9,395 nucleotides of DNA from Desulfobulbaceae bacterium (GCA_003508005.1 DNUE01000050.1:24887-34281), one strand, 5' to 3'; positions 1 to 6,676 are shown, numbered from the stretch's first letter. The notes: generated from the sequence alone by a model not told the origin. Made by a program: numbers and translations.

Positions 1-805
1 TTTCCTTGAACAAAAGCTGCATCAAGCCCTCGCCCACCGCGTAGATGTCCTCCTCCTCGACAAAGGAGAGCTCCATATCCACCTGGGTGAACTCGGGCTG
101 CCGGTCGGCGCGCAGGTCCTCGTCGCGGAAGCACTTGACGATCTGGTAGTAGCGGTCCATGCCGGCGATCATCAGCAGCTGCTTGAAGAGCTGGGGTGAC
201 TGGGGCAGGGCATAGAATTTTCCAGGGTTGACTCTGCTGGGCACCAGATAGTCCCGCGCCCCTTCGGGAGTGGAGCGGGTGAGCATCGGGGTTTCGATCT
301 CCAGGAAGCCGTTGTTGTTCAGGTAGCCGCGCGCCGCCTGCAGGGCGTTGTGGCGCATCACCAGGTTGTTCGCCATCTCCGGCCGGCGCAGGTCCAGGTA
401 GCGGTACTGCAGGCGCAGGGTATCGGAGACCTCGACGTATTCGTCCAGGGGGAAGGGCGGGGTCTCGCTGCTGTTCAGGATGCGCAGTTCGCTTGCCAAA
501 ATCTCGATGGCACCGGTGGCCAGCTTGGGGTTCTCCATGGCCGGAGGCCGCCGCGAAACCTGGCCGCGCACGGCGAGCACCCATTCGCTGCGGAGCTGGC
601 GGGCCTTGTCGTGCACCTCGGCATTGCATTCCGGGTTGAAGACGATCTGGGTCAGGCCCCAGCGGTCCCGCAGGTCGATGAAGATCACCCCGCCGTGGTC
701 ACGCCGTCGCAGGACCCATCCCATCAGGGTGACCTCCTGCCCGACATGGTCGGCGCCCAGCTGGTTGCAGGTATGGGTGCGGCGCAAATTTCCTAATGAA
801 TCCAT
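1..805 (-). CDS. aspS: Aspartyl-tRNA synthetase, N-terminal 268 residues (3' end outside window)
   Basis: Class II aminoacyl-tRNA synthetase that attaches aspartate to tRNA-Asp in the cytoplasm. The visible part holds the OB-fold anticodon-binding domain (about residues 1-110, with VLRRRDHGGVIFIDLRD at 31-47) and the start of the catalytic core: LDLRRPEM at 137-144, the motif 1 helix and strand (ARGYLNNNGFLEIETP, 158-173), the QSPQLFKQLLM stretch (202-212) and motif 2 (FRDEDLRADRQPEFTQ, 226-241). The bacterial GAD insertion and motif 3 lie beyond the window edge. The start chosen is the ATG at 805, with GAGAGG about 6 nt upstream; an in-frame ATG at 811 is possible but overlaps that site. The gene begins 17 nt after hisS and has no promoter of its own, so the two are probably co-transcribed. 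His37 in the DHGG motif suggests a non-discriminating enzyme (see findings). The family assignment is very secure. Confidence 0.97.
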   Translation of the reverse strand, partial: MDSLGNLRRTHTCNQLGADHVGQEVTLMGWVLRRRDHGGVIFIDLRDRWGLTQIVFNPECNAEVHDKARQLRSEWVLAVRGQVSRRPPAMENPKLATGAIEILASELRILNSSETPPFPLDEYVEVSDTLRLQYRYLDLRRPEMANNLVMRHNALQAARGYLNNNGFLEIETPMLTRSTPEGARDYLVPSRVNPGKFYALPQSPQLFKQLLMIAGMDRYYQIVKCFRDEDLRADRQPEFTQVDMELSFVEEEDIYAVGEGLMQLLFKE

Positions 806-822
806 TCTCATCCTCTCGTGGT

Positions 823-2118
823 TCAAGCAGGTCTCCCGGAAGCGGGGAGACGGGTGGTGACAAGGGTACGTAAACGGTCGGCGCAGGACTGCGGGGAGTC
901 CTGCAGCCCGAAATCTTCCTGGGATTGGCTGTCCATGTCCCGCAGCACGGCGGACTGCCGGGAAAGCTCATTGTCGCCGACGATCAGGGCAAAGCGCGCC
1001 CCCAGGCGGCCAGCCTGCTTCATCTGCGCCTTCAGGCTGCGGCCGCTGTAATCCATGGCAGCCTTCACCCCGCCCTGGCGGAGCAGGTGCACGAGCAGCT
1101 GGCTGTAGCGGCCGCCATTTTCGCCCAGGGCCGCGACAAAGATTTCGGCCTGGGCGGCAGGGGTCAGGCGCGGGCCCTCCTGCTGCTGCAGGAGCAGAAT
1201 TATGCGCTCGACCCCCAGGGCGAAGCCGATGCCCGGCAGGCTGGCCCCCCCCAGTTGGGCGATCAGTCCGTCGTAGCGTCCACCGGCACCGACCGCCGAC
1301 TGGGCGCCCAGGCTGGCAGTGGTAAATTCAAAAGTGGTCCGCGTGTAGTAGTCCAGCCCCCGGACCATGCAGTGGTTGACGCTGTAGGGGACAGATAGGT
1401 GCTCCAGTCCCTCCCGGACGCGGGCGAAATGGTCGCTGCACGGCGGACACAGGGAGTCAAGAATGGATGGCGCCCCGGCCACCACTTTTTTGCAGTGCTG
1501 GCTCTTGCAGTCCAGGGACCGCAGTGGATTGCTTTCCAGGCGCCGCTGGCAGTCCGGGCACATCTCGCCGGCAAACCGGCGCAGGTACGTTACCAGTTTT
1601 TCCCGGAACGAAGGCCGGCAGGCGGGGCAGCCCAGGGAATTAATCTCGAGTTTTGCCTGGAGCCCAAGTTCCGCCAGGAGCATGTTGCCCATGGCCATCA
1701 GTTCCGCATCCACAGCAGGCTCGGTGGCGCCGATGATTTCGGCGTCCAGCTGGTGGAACTGGCGCAGCCGCCCCTTCTGGGGCCGTTCGTGCCGGAACAT
1801 CGGGCCCATGGTGTAGAGCTTCTGCACCGGCTGCAGGACATGCAGGCCGTGCTCGATAAAGGCCCGGAGCAGGGAGGCGGTGGCCTCCGGCCGGAGGGTG
1901 AGGCCCTTGTCGACAAAGGTGTACATTTCCTTTTCGACGATATCCGTCGTCTGGCCGATGGATCGGGCGAACAGCTCGGTCTCCTCGATGATCGGCAGCC
2001 GGATTTCGCCAAAGCCGAAGCGGTGAAAGATGTCTCTGGCCCGTTGTTCGACATGCTGCCAGAGAACGACCTCATCCGGCAGAATGTCCTTGAAGCCCTG
2101 AACGGCCTTGATGTTCAA
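823..2118 (-). CDS. hisS: Histidyl-tRNA synthetase, 431 aa, TTG start
   Basis: Class II synthetase that charges tRNA-His. All family landmarks are present: GFKDILPDE (8-16), TLRPEAT (74-80), motif 2 FRHERPQKGRLRQFHQ (108-123), histidine motif GLDYYTR (254-260), AGGRYDGL (278-285), motif 3 GIGFALGVERI (296-306), and a C-terminal anticodon-binding domain (about 325-431). The insertion domain carries eight cysteines (164, 167, 187, 190, 204, 209, 224, 227) arranged as possible metal ligands. The start is TTG at 2118, preceded by GGAGG with a 5-nt spacer. It gives the usual family length, and the protein opens directly with the conserved GFKDILP region. A longer frame runs to 2328, but it crosses the promoter at 2216-2244 and adds 70 residues that look nothing like the family. 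aspS follows after 17 nt, which indicates a hisS-aspS operon. Confidence 0.97.
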   Translation of the reverse strand: MNIKAVQGFKDILPDEVVLWQHVEQRARDIFHRFGFGEIRLPIIEETELFARSIGQTTDIVEKEMYTFVDKGLTLRPEATASLLRAFIEHGLHVLQPVQKLYTMGPMFRHERPQKGRLRQFHQLDAEIIGATEPAVDAELMAMGNMLLAELGLQAKLEINSLGCPACRPSFREKLVTYLRRFAGEMCPDCQRRLESNPLRSLDCKSQHCKKVVAGAPSILDSLCPPCSDHFARVREGLEHLSVPYSVNHCMVRGLDYYTRTTFEFTTASLGAQSAVGAGGRYDGLIAQLGGASLPGIGFALGVERIILLLQQQEGPRLTPAAQAEIFVAALGENGGRYSQLLVHLLRQGGVKAAMDYSGRSLKAQMKQAGRLGARFALIVGDNELSRQSAVLRDMDSQSQEDFGLQDSPQSCADRLRTLVTTRLPASGRPA

Positions 2119-2209
2119 TGCCACCTCCGTCGGTGCTGAAAGAAAAAGAGGGTCCCGCAGCCAGGGCTGCTGATATGGGAAATCATTCGCATCGGTGATG
2201 CGGAAAAAA
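2119..2209 (-). other. hisS 5' leader with two short hairpins
   Basis: The roughly 90-nt untranslated leader predicted from the promoter at 2216-2244 contains two inverted repeats. The first (2188-2202) is CGCATC/GATGCG with a 3-nt loop, right at the predicted 5' end of the RNA. The second (2157-2170) is GCAGC/GCTGC around a 4-base loop. In the RNA the second stem is followed about 8 nt later by a pyrimidine run (about 2138-2149) and then the ribosome binding site. There is no room for a T-box, which needs around 200 nt and specifier and antiterminator elements. The stems are real in the sequence; any regulatory role is conjecture. Confidence 0.4.
2124..2128 (-). promoter_or_regulatory. hisS ribosome binding site (decides a TTG start)
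   Basis: GGAGG read on the minus strand, 5 nt before the TTG at 2118. It is a near-perfect Shine-Dalgarno core at ideal spacing. None of the possible upstream starts in the same frame is compatible with the promoter position. This fixes the N-terminus at the conserved start of the synthetase. Confidence 0.85.
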
Positions 2210-2215
2210 TAATAA

Positions 2216-2244
2216 AATTTATCGGGATACGGGTGAAAAGTCAA
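2216..2244 (-). promoter_or_regulatory. Predicted sigma70-type promoter for hisS-aspS
   Basis: Minus strand: -35 TTGACT (2244-2239), a 17-bp spacer, and -10 TAAATT (2221-2216), matching consensus at 5/6 and 4/6. A very AT-rich block (about 2265-2292) lies some 20 bp upstream of the -35 and could act as an UP element. The predicted transcription start is near 2209, about 90 nt before the TTG codon. This is a sequence-only prediction. Confidence 0.65.
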
Positions 2245-2321
2245 GCAGATGTCCTGGAAATGTGGTAAAATAACAAAATATATTTTTTTTAATGAACAGG
2301 GCAAAACAGGTATTGCCTTGC

Positions 2322-2350
2322 TTGACAAACAAGCCCTTGCGGGGCATTAT
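2322..2350 (+). promoter_or_regulatory. Predicted sigma70-type promoter for the flavoprotein-pcnB-EEP unit
   Basis: Plus strand: a perfect -35 TTGACA (2322-2327), a 17-bp spacer, and -10 CATTAT (2345-2350, 4/6). Transcription would begin near 2357, about 30 nt before the ATG at 2387. It diverges from the hisS promoter, with 77 bp between the two -35 boxes. This placement is the main reason for rejecting the longer reading frame that opens at 2249. Confidence 0.65.
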
Positions 2351-2386
2351 CAGCCATCTGAGCTTTTCTCTGAATTGTGGAACAGT

Positions 2387-3355
2387 ATGAAACTGCCTGA
2401 ATTGAAAATTGGTTCTTTGACCGCCCGAATTCCCCTGATCCAAGGGGGGATGTCCATCCGGGTCTCCACCTCCTCCCTGGCTGTGCCCGTGGCCGAATGC
2501 GGCGGTATCGGCACAATCGGCGGTTCAGCTATCCCTGTTGACGAGTTGCAGGAAGATATCCGCCGCGCGAAAAGCCAGACCAGCGGTATTATCGCCGTCA
2601 ATATCATGTACGCCATGCGGGAGTTCTACGAGCTTGTCATGGGGTCCATCGAGGCGGGCGTCGATATGATCATTACCGGAGCCGGATTCTCGAGGGATAT
2701 CTTCAAAATCGGCCATAAATTCAATGTCCCCATCGTCTCCATCGTCTCCTCGCCCTCCTTCGCCAAGCTTGCCGAGAAACTGGGTGCAGCGGCAATTGTC
2801 GTTGAAGCGGCGGAAGCCGGCGGGCACCTCGGGACACAGACCAAGCTGCGCGACCTTTTTCCTTCCGTCAGAAAAGTCATTAGCAAGGTGCCACTGATCG
2901 CGGCCGGCGGCATCACCAACGGTTTTGAAATGGCCGAACTCATGGACAAATATGGGGCCGACGGTATCCAGATTGCCTCACGGTTTGTCCTCAGCAAGGA
3001 ATGTTCGGTGTCCCAGAAGTTCAAAGAGGTGTTCCTGGGGGCGGAAAAGGATGATATAGTCCTGGTTTCTTCACCGGTCGGCTTGCCTGGCCGTGCAATC
3101 AAAACGCCTTTCGTGGAGAAAATGATCAGGGGTGAGGATGTTTCAGCCAAAGAGTGCAAATACCAGTGCCTGAAAAAATGCAGTTACAAATACTGCATCA
3201 ATGATAGGCTGATGATGTCCCATGGGGGAAATGTTGAAGACGGCCTTGTCTTTTCCGGCGCCAATACCTTCAAGATGAAGGAAATTCTCTCGGTGCGTGA
3301 GATTTTCAACCGGTTTGTCCAGGAAGCGGAATCCGTGTACCGGGAGAAAAAGTAG
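2387..3355 (+). CDS. Nitronate monooxygenase family (NAD(P)H-dependent flavin) oxidoreductase with cysteine-rich tail, 322 aa
   Basis: FMN-dependent TIM-barrel enzyme of the nitronate monooxygenase / 2-nitropropane dioxygenase superfamily, which also contains FabK-type enoyl-ACP reductases. Visible marks are IPLIQGGM (15-22), the active-site segment EAGGHLG (143-149) with the family's catalytic-type His147, a phosphate-binding stretch IAAGGITNG (171-179), and ADGIQIASRF (191-200). The C-terminal part adds four closely spaced cysteines (257, 261, 265, 270; CX3CX3CX4C) followed by GLVFSGAN (286-293), as I recall from an anaerobe-type subgroup. No signal peptide or membrane segment is seen, so it is cytoplasmic. 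The start is ATG at 2387: it lies 30 nt after the predicted transcription start and opens with the typical MKLPELKIG. Its Shine-Dalgarno is weak. The family is secure; the substrate cannot be told from sequence. It leads an apparent operon with pcnB 42 nt downstream. Confidence 0.88.
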   Translation: MKLPELKIGSLTARIPLIQGGMSIRVSTSSLAVPVAECGGIGTIGGSAIPVDELQEDIRRAKSQTSGIIAVNIMYAMREFYELVMGSIEAGVDMIITGAGFSRDIFKIGHKFNVPIVSIVSSPSFAKLAEKLGAAAIVVEAAEAGGHLGTQTKLRDLFPSVRKVISKVPLIAAGGITNGFEMAELMDKYGADGIQIASRFVLSKECSVSQKFKEVFLGAEKDDIVLVSSPVGLPGRAIKTPFVEKMIRGEDVSAKECKYQCLKKCSYKYCINDRLMMSHGGNVEDGLVFSGANTFKMKEILSVREIFNRFVQEAESVYREKK

Positions 3356-3397
3356 CGCCAGCGTCCTTCCAGTGCTGCTTTGGATACAAACTCCAGC

Positions 3398-4795
3398 ATG
3401 AATATCCCCATTGGGCCAGATTCCGAGCAGCCACCCGAACGCAGCTCAACTGCGGTTGATCCGGTTATTATTCAGGAACACGATCATCCCATCCGGCTCC
3501 ACGATTTGGACAAGGAGGCGCTCAAGGTCCTTTACCGGCTGCGAGATGCCGGTCATAGCGGCTACCTGGTAGGCGGCGGGGTGCGCGACCTGTATCTGGG
3601 CAAGCAGCCCAAGGATTTTGATATTTCCACTGATGCGCGCCCCGGTCAATTGCGCAAGCTCTTTCGCAACAGCCGAACCATCGGCCGCCGGTTCAGGCTG
3701 GTTCAGGTTTATTTTCGCGGGGGAAAGATCATCGAAGTGTCCACCCTCCGCTCCCAGAGTGAATACGATATTGACCGGCCGGACGACGAAATTGAGGTCC
3801 TGCCGGCAAACAATACCTTCGGCACGCTCGCTGAAGATGCCAAGCGCAGGGACCTGACCATCAATTCCCTGTTTTATGAGATAGAAAACAGGACGATCAT
3901 CGACTATGTCGGCGGGGTCAGGGACCTTGACCAGGGGATAATCCGCATCGCCGGCGACCCGGACCGTCGGGTCACCAGAGATCCGGTACGGATCATGCGC
4001 ACAGTTCGGCATGCAGCCCGAACCGGTTTTTGCATCGAACCCGCGACCTGGAAGGCAATCGTTGCCAACAGGGAAAAAATCAGGCTCTGCCCCCCGTCAC
4101 GCATCAGGGATGAACTTTTCAAGGATCTGCACAGCGGGTCCAGCGAGCCTTGGGCCCGCATTGCTCTTGACTCCAGCCTGTTTTTTACCCTGTTCCCCTG
4201 GTATGCCGAGATCCCCATGGAGGAGGATTCCCCCCACCGCCGTATGCTTCTATCCCTGCTGGCAGTGGTGGATCGGCTGCTGAAGCGGCAGGTCCATGAT
4301 TATCGTATTGAAATCCCCGATTATATGCTGCTGACGCTGCTGGTCATGCCCTGGGTCAATGCCCGTTTCGATCTGCTGCGGCAGCGGTTGAAGGGCTCGG
4401 CGCATTACCAATTTTCCAGGGAGATCCGCCGGACGTTGGACGAACTGTTCGGCGAGCATTTCAACCTGAAACGCGGAGCCAAGGATTCCATGACCACCCT
4501 GCTGGTGAATCTGCCCTCCTTTGAGCAGTTTTCCCGGCACAGCAGCTGGCCCAACTGGCTGCAAAAAAAAAGCTATTTCCGGGACGGACTGCGCTTTTTC
4601 AGCTTGTACCGCGAGACCATGGAGGGGGCGCCGGCCGATGAACAGCAGTTTGCCGTGGCCGTCGCAGCAGCCGGCCATGATTTTTTCCCGCCGCCGGAAA
4701 CCGGTGCGGTGGAGAACGGTTCCACGGGCCGCAAGGGGTTCCGCCCGGCCTTTACCAGAAGGAAACGAGGGGTCTTCGGGCTCCGTAACAAATAA
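3398..4795 (+). CDS. pcnB: Poly(A) polymerase I (PcnB), 465 aa
   Basis: Class II nucleotidyltransferase-fold enzyme that adds 3' A tails to RNA and so marks it for exonucleolytic decay. The head domain shows GGGVRDLYLG (59-68), the metal-binding pair DFD (73-75), a third acidic residue in EVST (113-116), RRDLTIN (140-146) and DPVRIMRTVRHAA (195-207). The segment IGRRFRLVQV (95-104) resembles the signature that separates bacterial poly(A) polymerases from CCA-adding enzymes, and the 465-residue length with a very basic tail (434-465, TGRKGF...FTRRKRG) also fits PcnB. The start is uncertain: ATG at 3398 is preferred, TTG at 3380 is in frame, and neither has a clear Shine-Dalgarno. The first 30 residues are low-complexity and unconserved-looking. 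It probably shares the promoter at 2322-2350. A CCA-adding activity is the main alternative. Confidence 0.92.
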   Translation: MNIPIGPDSEQPPERSSTAVDPVIIQEHDHPIRLHDLDKEALKVLYRLRDAGHSGYLVGGGVRDLYLGKQPKDFDISTDARPGQLRKLFRNSRTIGRRFRLVQVYFRGGKIIEVSTLRSQSEYDIDRPDDEIEVLPANNTFGTLAEDAKRRDLTINSLFYEIENRTIIDYVGGVRDLDQGIIRIAGDPDRRVTRDPVRIMRTVRHAARTGFCIEPATWKAIVANREKIRLCPPSRIRDELFKDLHSGSSEPWARIALDSSLFFTLFPWYAEIPMEEDSPHRRMLLSLLAVVDRLLKRQVHDYRIEIPDYMLLTLLVMPWVNARFDLLRQRLKGSAHYQFSREIRRTLDELFGEHFNLKRGAKDSMTTLLVNLPSFEQFSRHSSWPNWLQKKSYFRDGLRFFSLYRETMEGAPADEQQFAVAVAAAGHDFFPPPETGAVENGSTGRKGFRPAFTRRKRGVFGLRNK

Positions 4796-4902
4796 TGCTA
4801 AACTCGCAAAAAGTGGACACGCTGACCATCCCCCACGGTGCTTTCACCAGGTACAGGGCCTGCCGGCATCAGTATCGCCCTTGTTGCGGTTCTGACAACT
4901 AA
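4795..4902 (+). CDS. Possible 35-aa small ORF between pcnB and the EEP gene
   Basis: The ATG overlaps the pcnB stop codon (TAATG at 4793-4797), and the frame ends 3 nt before the EEP start at 4906, so it exactly fills the gap. The product begins MLNSQKVDTLTIPHGAFTRY, is basic, and has three cysteines in its second half (RACRHQYRPCC). There is no good Shine-Dalgarno; translation would have to be coupled to pcnB. No known family is recognised. A frame of this size can arise by chance in 110 bp, so this is a candidate supported by position only. Confidence 0.2.
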   Translation: MLNSQKVDTLTIPHGAFTRYRACRHQYRPCCGSDN

Positions 4903-4905
4903 TCC

Positions 4906-5670
4906 ATGCGAATTCTTATCTACAATGTGCGCTACGGGGCAGGGGTCGGCGCCCGTTTTCATCTGCCGGTACCCTTTGCCGGGTATCTGAAGCGGACCAC
5001 CTGCAACCTTGAGTGCATCGTTTCCTTTATCGAGTCGGTTAAGCCCGATATAATCGGGTTGATCGAGATTGACAGCGGTTCGTTTCGTTCGGAAAACATG
5101 TGCCAGGCCGAGGCTATTGCCCGGCAGCTCGGCTATACCCACGTGATGGGGACGAAGTACGGGACAAACCGCATGGTGTGCAAGGTTCCGGTGCTCAACA
5201 AGCAGGGCAACGCCCTCCTTACCAACCAGCAGATCCTGAGCCATCGCTTTCATTTTTTTGAGGAGGGCTTCAAGCGGTTGGTCATCGAGGCGCAGCTTCC
5301 TGAAGTGACGGTCTTTCTGGTGCACCTTTCGCTAACTTTCCGCCAGCGCCAGCATCAACTGCAGCGGTTGTATCAACTGGTCCGGCAGGCCAGTGGTCCG
5401 GTGATCGTTGCCGGCGACTTTAATGTCTTGTGGGGCGACCGGGAACTGGACCAGTTTCTCGCCGCCACCGGCCTGGTCAGCGCCAATGACCAGGGGCAAC
5501 CCTCCCATCCGAGCCGCTCGCCGAAGCGCCAACTCGATTACATCCTGTACAGTCCAGAACTGGAGGCCAGTAACTTCAACATCCCCATGGTCCGCTATTC
5601 AGACCACGTTCCCCTCATCTGTGATTTTGCCCTCAGGACCGAGGAGAGCAAGAAGCAGCAGCTCATCTAA
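4906..5670 (+). CDS. Endonuclease/exonuclease/phosphatase (EEP) family protein, 254 aa
   Basis: Metal-dependent phosphoesterase fold shared by exonuclease III, DNase I, CCR4-type deadenylases and inositol polyphosphate phosphatases. The catalytic set is complete: Asn7 (IYNVRYG), Glu54 (GLIEID), GNALLT (101-106), His140 (FLVHLSL), Asp171 and Asn173 (AGDFN), Asp211 (LDYIL), and Asp233-His234 (YSDHVPL). There is no signal peptide or membrane segment, so it should act in the cytoplasm. At 254 residues it is a bare catalytic domain without accessory modules. The start ATG at 4906 puts the first catalytic motif at residue 7 as usual in the family; no good Shine-Dalgarno precedes it. It lies 110 bp after pcnB on the same strand with no visible promoter between, so it is probably co-transcribed. 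The substrate (RNA, DNA, lipid or sugar phosphate) cannot be assigned. Confidence 0.88.
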   Translation: MRILIYNVRYGAGVGARFHLPVPFAGYLKRTTCNLECIVSFIESVKPDIIGLIEIDSGSFRSENMCQAEAIARQLGYTHVMGTKYGTNRMVCKVPVLNKQGNALLTNQQILSHRFHFFEEGFKRLVIEAQLPEVTVFLVHLSLTFRQRQHQLQRLYQLVRQASGPVIVAGDFNVLWGDRELDQFLAATGLVSANDQGQPSHPSRSPKRQLDYILYSPELEASNFNIPMVRYSDHVPLICDFALRTEESKKQQLI

Positions 5671-5776
5671 AAGCGTGTCCGCAAAACATCCAGTGGCGCA
5701 CGCATCACTCTTCCGGCGGCTGTCTTTGCCCCCGGCACCATCGCCCAATTTTCAACCTGGTGCTGGTCCGTTGTGG

Positions 5777-6604
5777 TTAAGCGCGCTCGTCACGGCCAGA
5801 TTCCGGGTGAATCCCTGAAAGCTGCTCTGCGGACAAGGTCTCCTTTCGCTGCAGGAGGATAGCCGACCCGTTGCGTCCGGTTGCCGGAAGTCCTTTGCGC
5901 CTGCTTCGCCGGTAGGAAAAATACTCAGGGCTGCAGGCCGTACAGATACCCATAATTTCAATATGTTCCGTAATTACCCCGGCGCCGGTCAGTTGCACGG
6001 CGCTGAGCCGCCACAGGTCAAAATAGTGCGGCCGGTCCTGAAAGCAGTGCAGTTCGGGCGGGAATTCATTTGTGAAATCTTTGAATTCGGCGCAGCAGGG
6101 TCCCAGGGACGGGCTGATCAGGGCGTGCAGCGACCTTGGATCGCTTCGGTATTCCCTGCGCATCCGTTCCACTACCGTGGCGATGATGTTGCAGACATTG
6201 CCCCGCCAGCCGCAGTGGATGGCAGCCACCGCATTCCGGTCAGGATCGTGCAGTAAGACGGCCTGGCAGTCTGCCTGCTGGATGAGCAGGCCGATGCCGG
6301 ACCGATTGGTCATCAGCGCGTCATACCCTTGGACCTCCATATCCTGGTCCGTTTCCTCGACGCAAAAGATTCGGTCCCCGTGCACCTGCCCGGCCGAGAC
6401 CAGGAAAGTGGCGCCCAAAGCCTGTTTGACCAGTTGCCGGTTGGCTGCCACGTTGTCCGGGCGATCTCCCACGCCGTAGCTGAGGTTCATCGAGGCAAAG
6501 GGAGGGGGGCTGTTGCCGCCCTCACGGTTCAGCATCCCGTGCGGTGTCTGGAGTTTGCATCCCTTCAGCAGGGTGAGGGAAGGGGTGAGGTGTGTGGTCA
6601 TCAT
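5777..6604 (-). CDS. pgeF: Peptidoglycan editing factor PgeF (YfiH / laccase-domain family), 275 aa
   Basis: YfiH-family protein. E. coli PgeF removes wrongly incorporated L-Ser from the muropeptide precursor; the family was earlier described as polyphenol oxidase or laccase-like. The metal site is visible: His75 (QVHGD), Cys113 (ADCQAVLLHD) and His130 (AAIHCGWRG), nearly the spacing of the E. coli triad. Further marks are LGPCC (167-171), CTACSPEYFSYRR (221-233) and the C-terminal TGRNGSAILL (242-251). Residues 22-30 (HGMLNREGG) match the family's N-terminal HGF.TR.GG element, so the 275-residue length is normal. Either of two adjacent ATGs (6604 or 6601) may start translation; no Shine-Dalgarno is seen. 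The U-run of the upstream gene's terminator ends only 7 nt before the ATG, leaving no obvious leader or promoter. It is convergent with the EEP gene, 106 bp away, with no intrinsic terminator seen in that gap. Confidence 0.93.
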   Translation of the reverse strand: MMTTHLTPSLTLLKGCKLQTPHGMLNREGGNSPPPFASMNLSYGVGDRPDNVAANRQLVKQALGATFLVSAGQVHGDRIFCVEETDQDMEVQGYDALMTNRSGIGLLIQQADCQAVLLHDPDRNAVAAIHCGWRGNVCNIIATVVERMRREYRSDPRSLHALISPSLGPCCAEFKDFTNEFPPELHCFQDRPHYFDLWRLSAVQLTGAGVITEHIEIMGICTACSPEYFSYRRSRRKGLPATGRNGSAILLQRKETLSAEQLSGIHPESGRDERA

Positions 6605-6610
6605 TGGCGA

Positions 6611-6644
6611 TAAAAAAAGGGAAAGCCCTGGAGGGCCTTCCCTT
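6611..6644 (-). terminator. Rho-independent terminator of the outer-membrane barrel gene
   Basis: On the minus strand AAGGGAA (6644-6638) pairs with TTCCCTT (6623-6617) and GCCC (6636-6633) with GGGC (6628-6625), with one mismatch between the two blocks and a 4-nt loop. A run of seven Ts follows (6618-6612), partly shared with the base of the stem. It starts 32 nt after the barrel gene's TAA. The strong stem and the U-tract make this a convincing intrinsic terminator. Confidence 0.88.
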
Positions 6645-6676
6645 GTCTGTGCTGCGAAAACCTGCTGACGCGGCGC

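Noticed and set aside
2119..2244. T-box riboswitch in the hisS leader
   Set aside because: The predicted leader is about 90 nt, too short, and no T-box sequence or specifier loop is visible.
2249..2386. Upstream N-terminal extension of the flavoprotein frame (ATG at 2249)
   Set aside because: It would start before the promoter at 2322-2350 and adds 46 residues unlike the family, whose conserved start is at MKLPELKIG.
5671..5776. Terminator between the convergent EEP and pgeF genes
   Set aside because: Only short imperfect repeats are present (for example GCGTG/CACGC), with no T-run after a stem on either strand.
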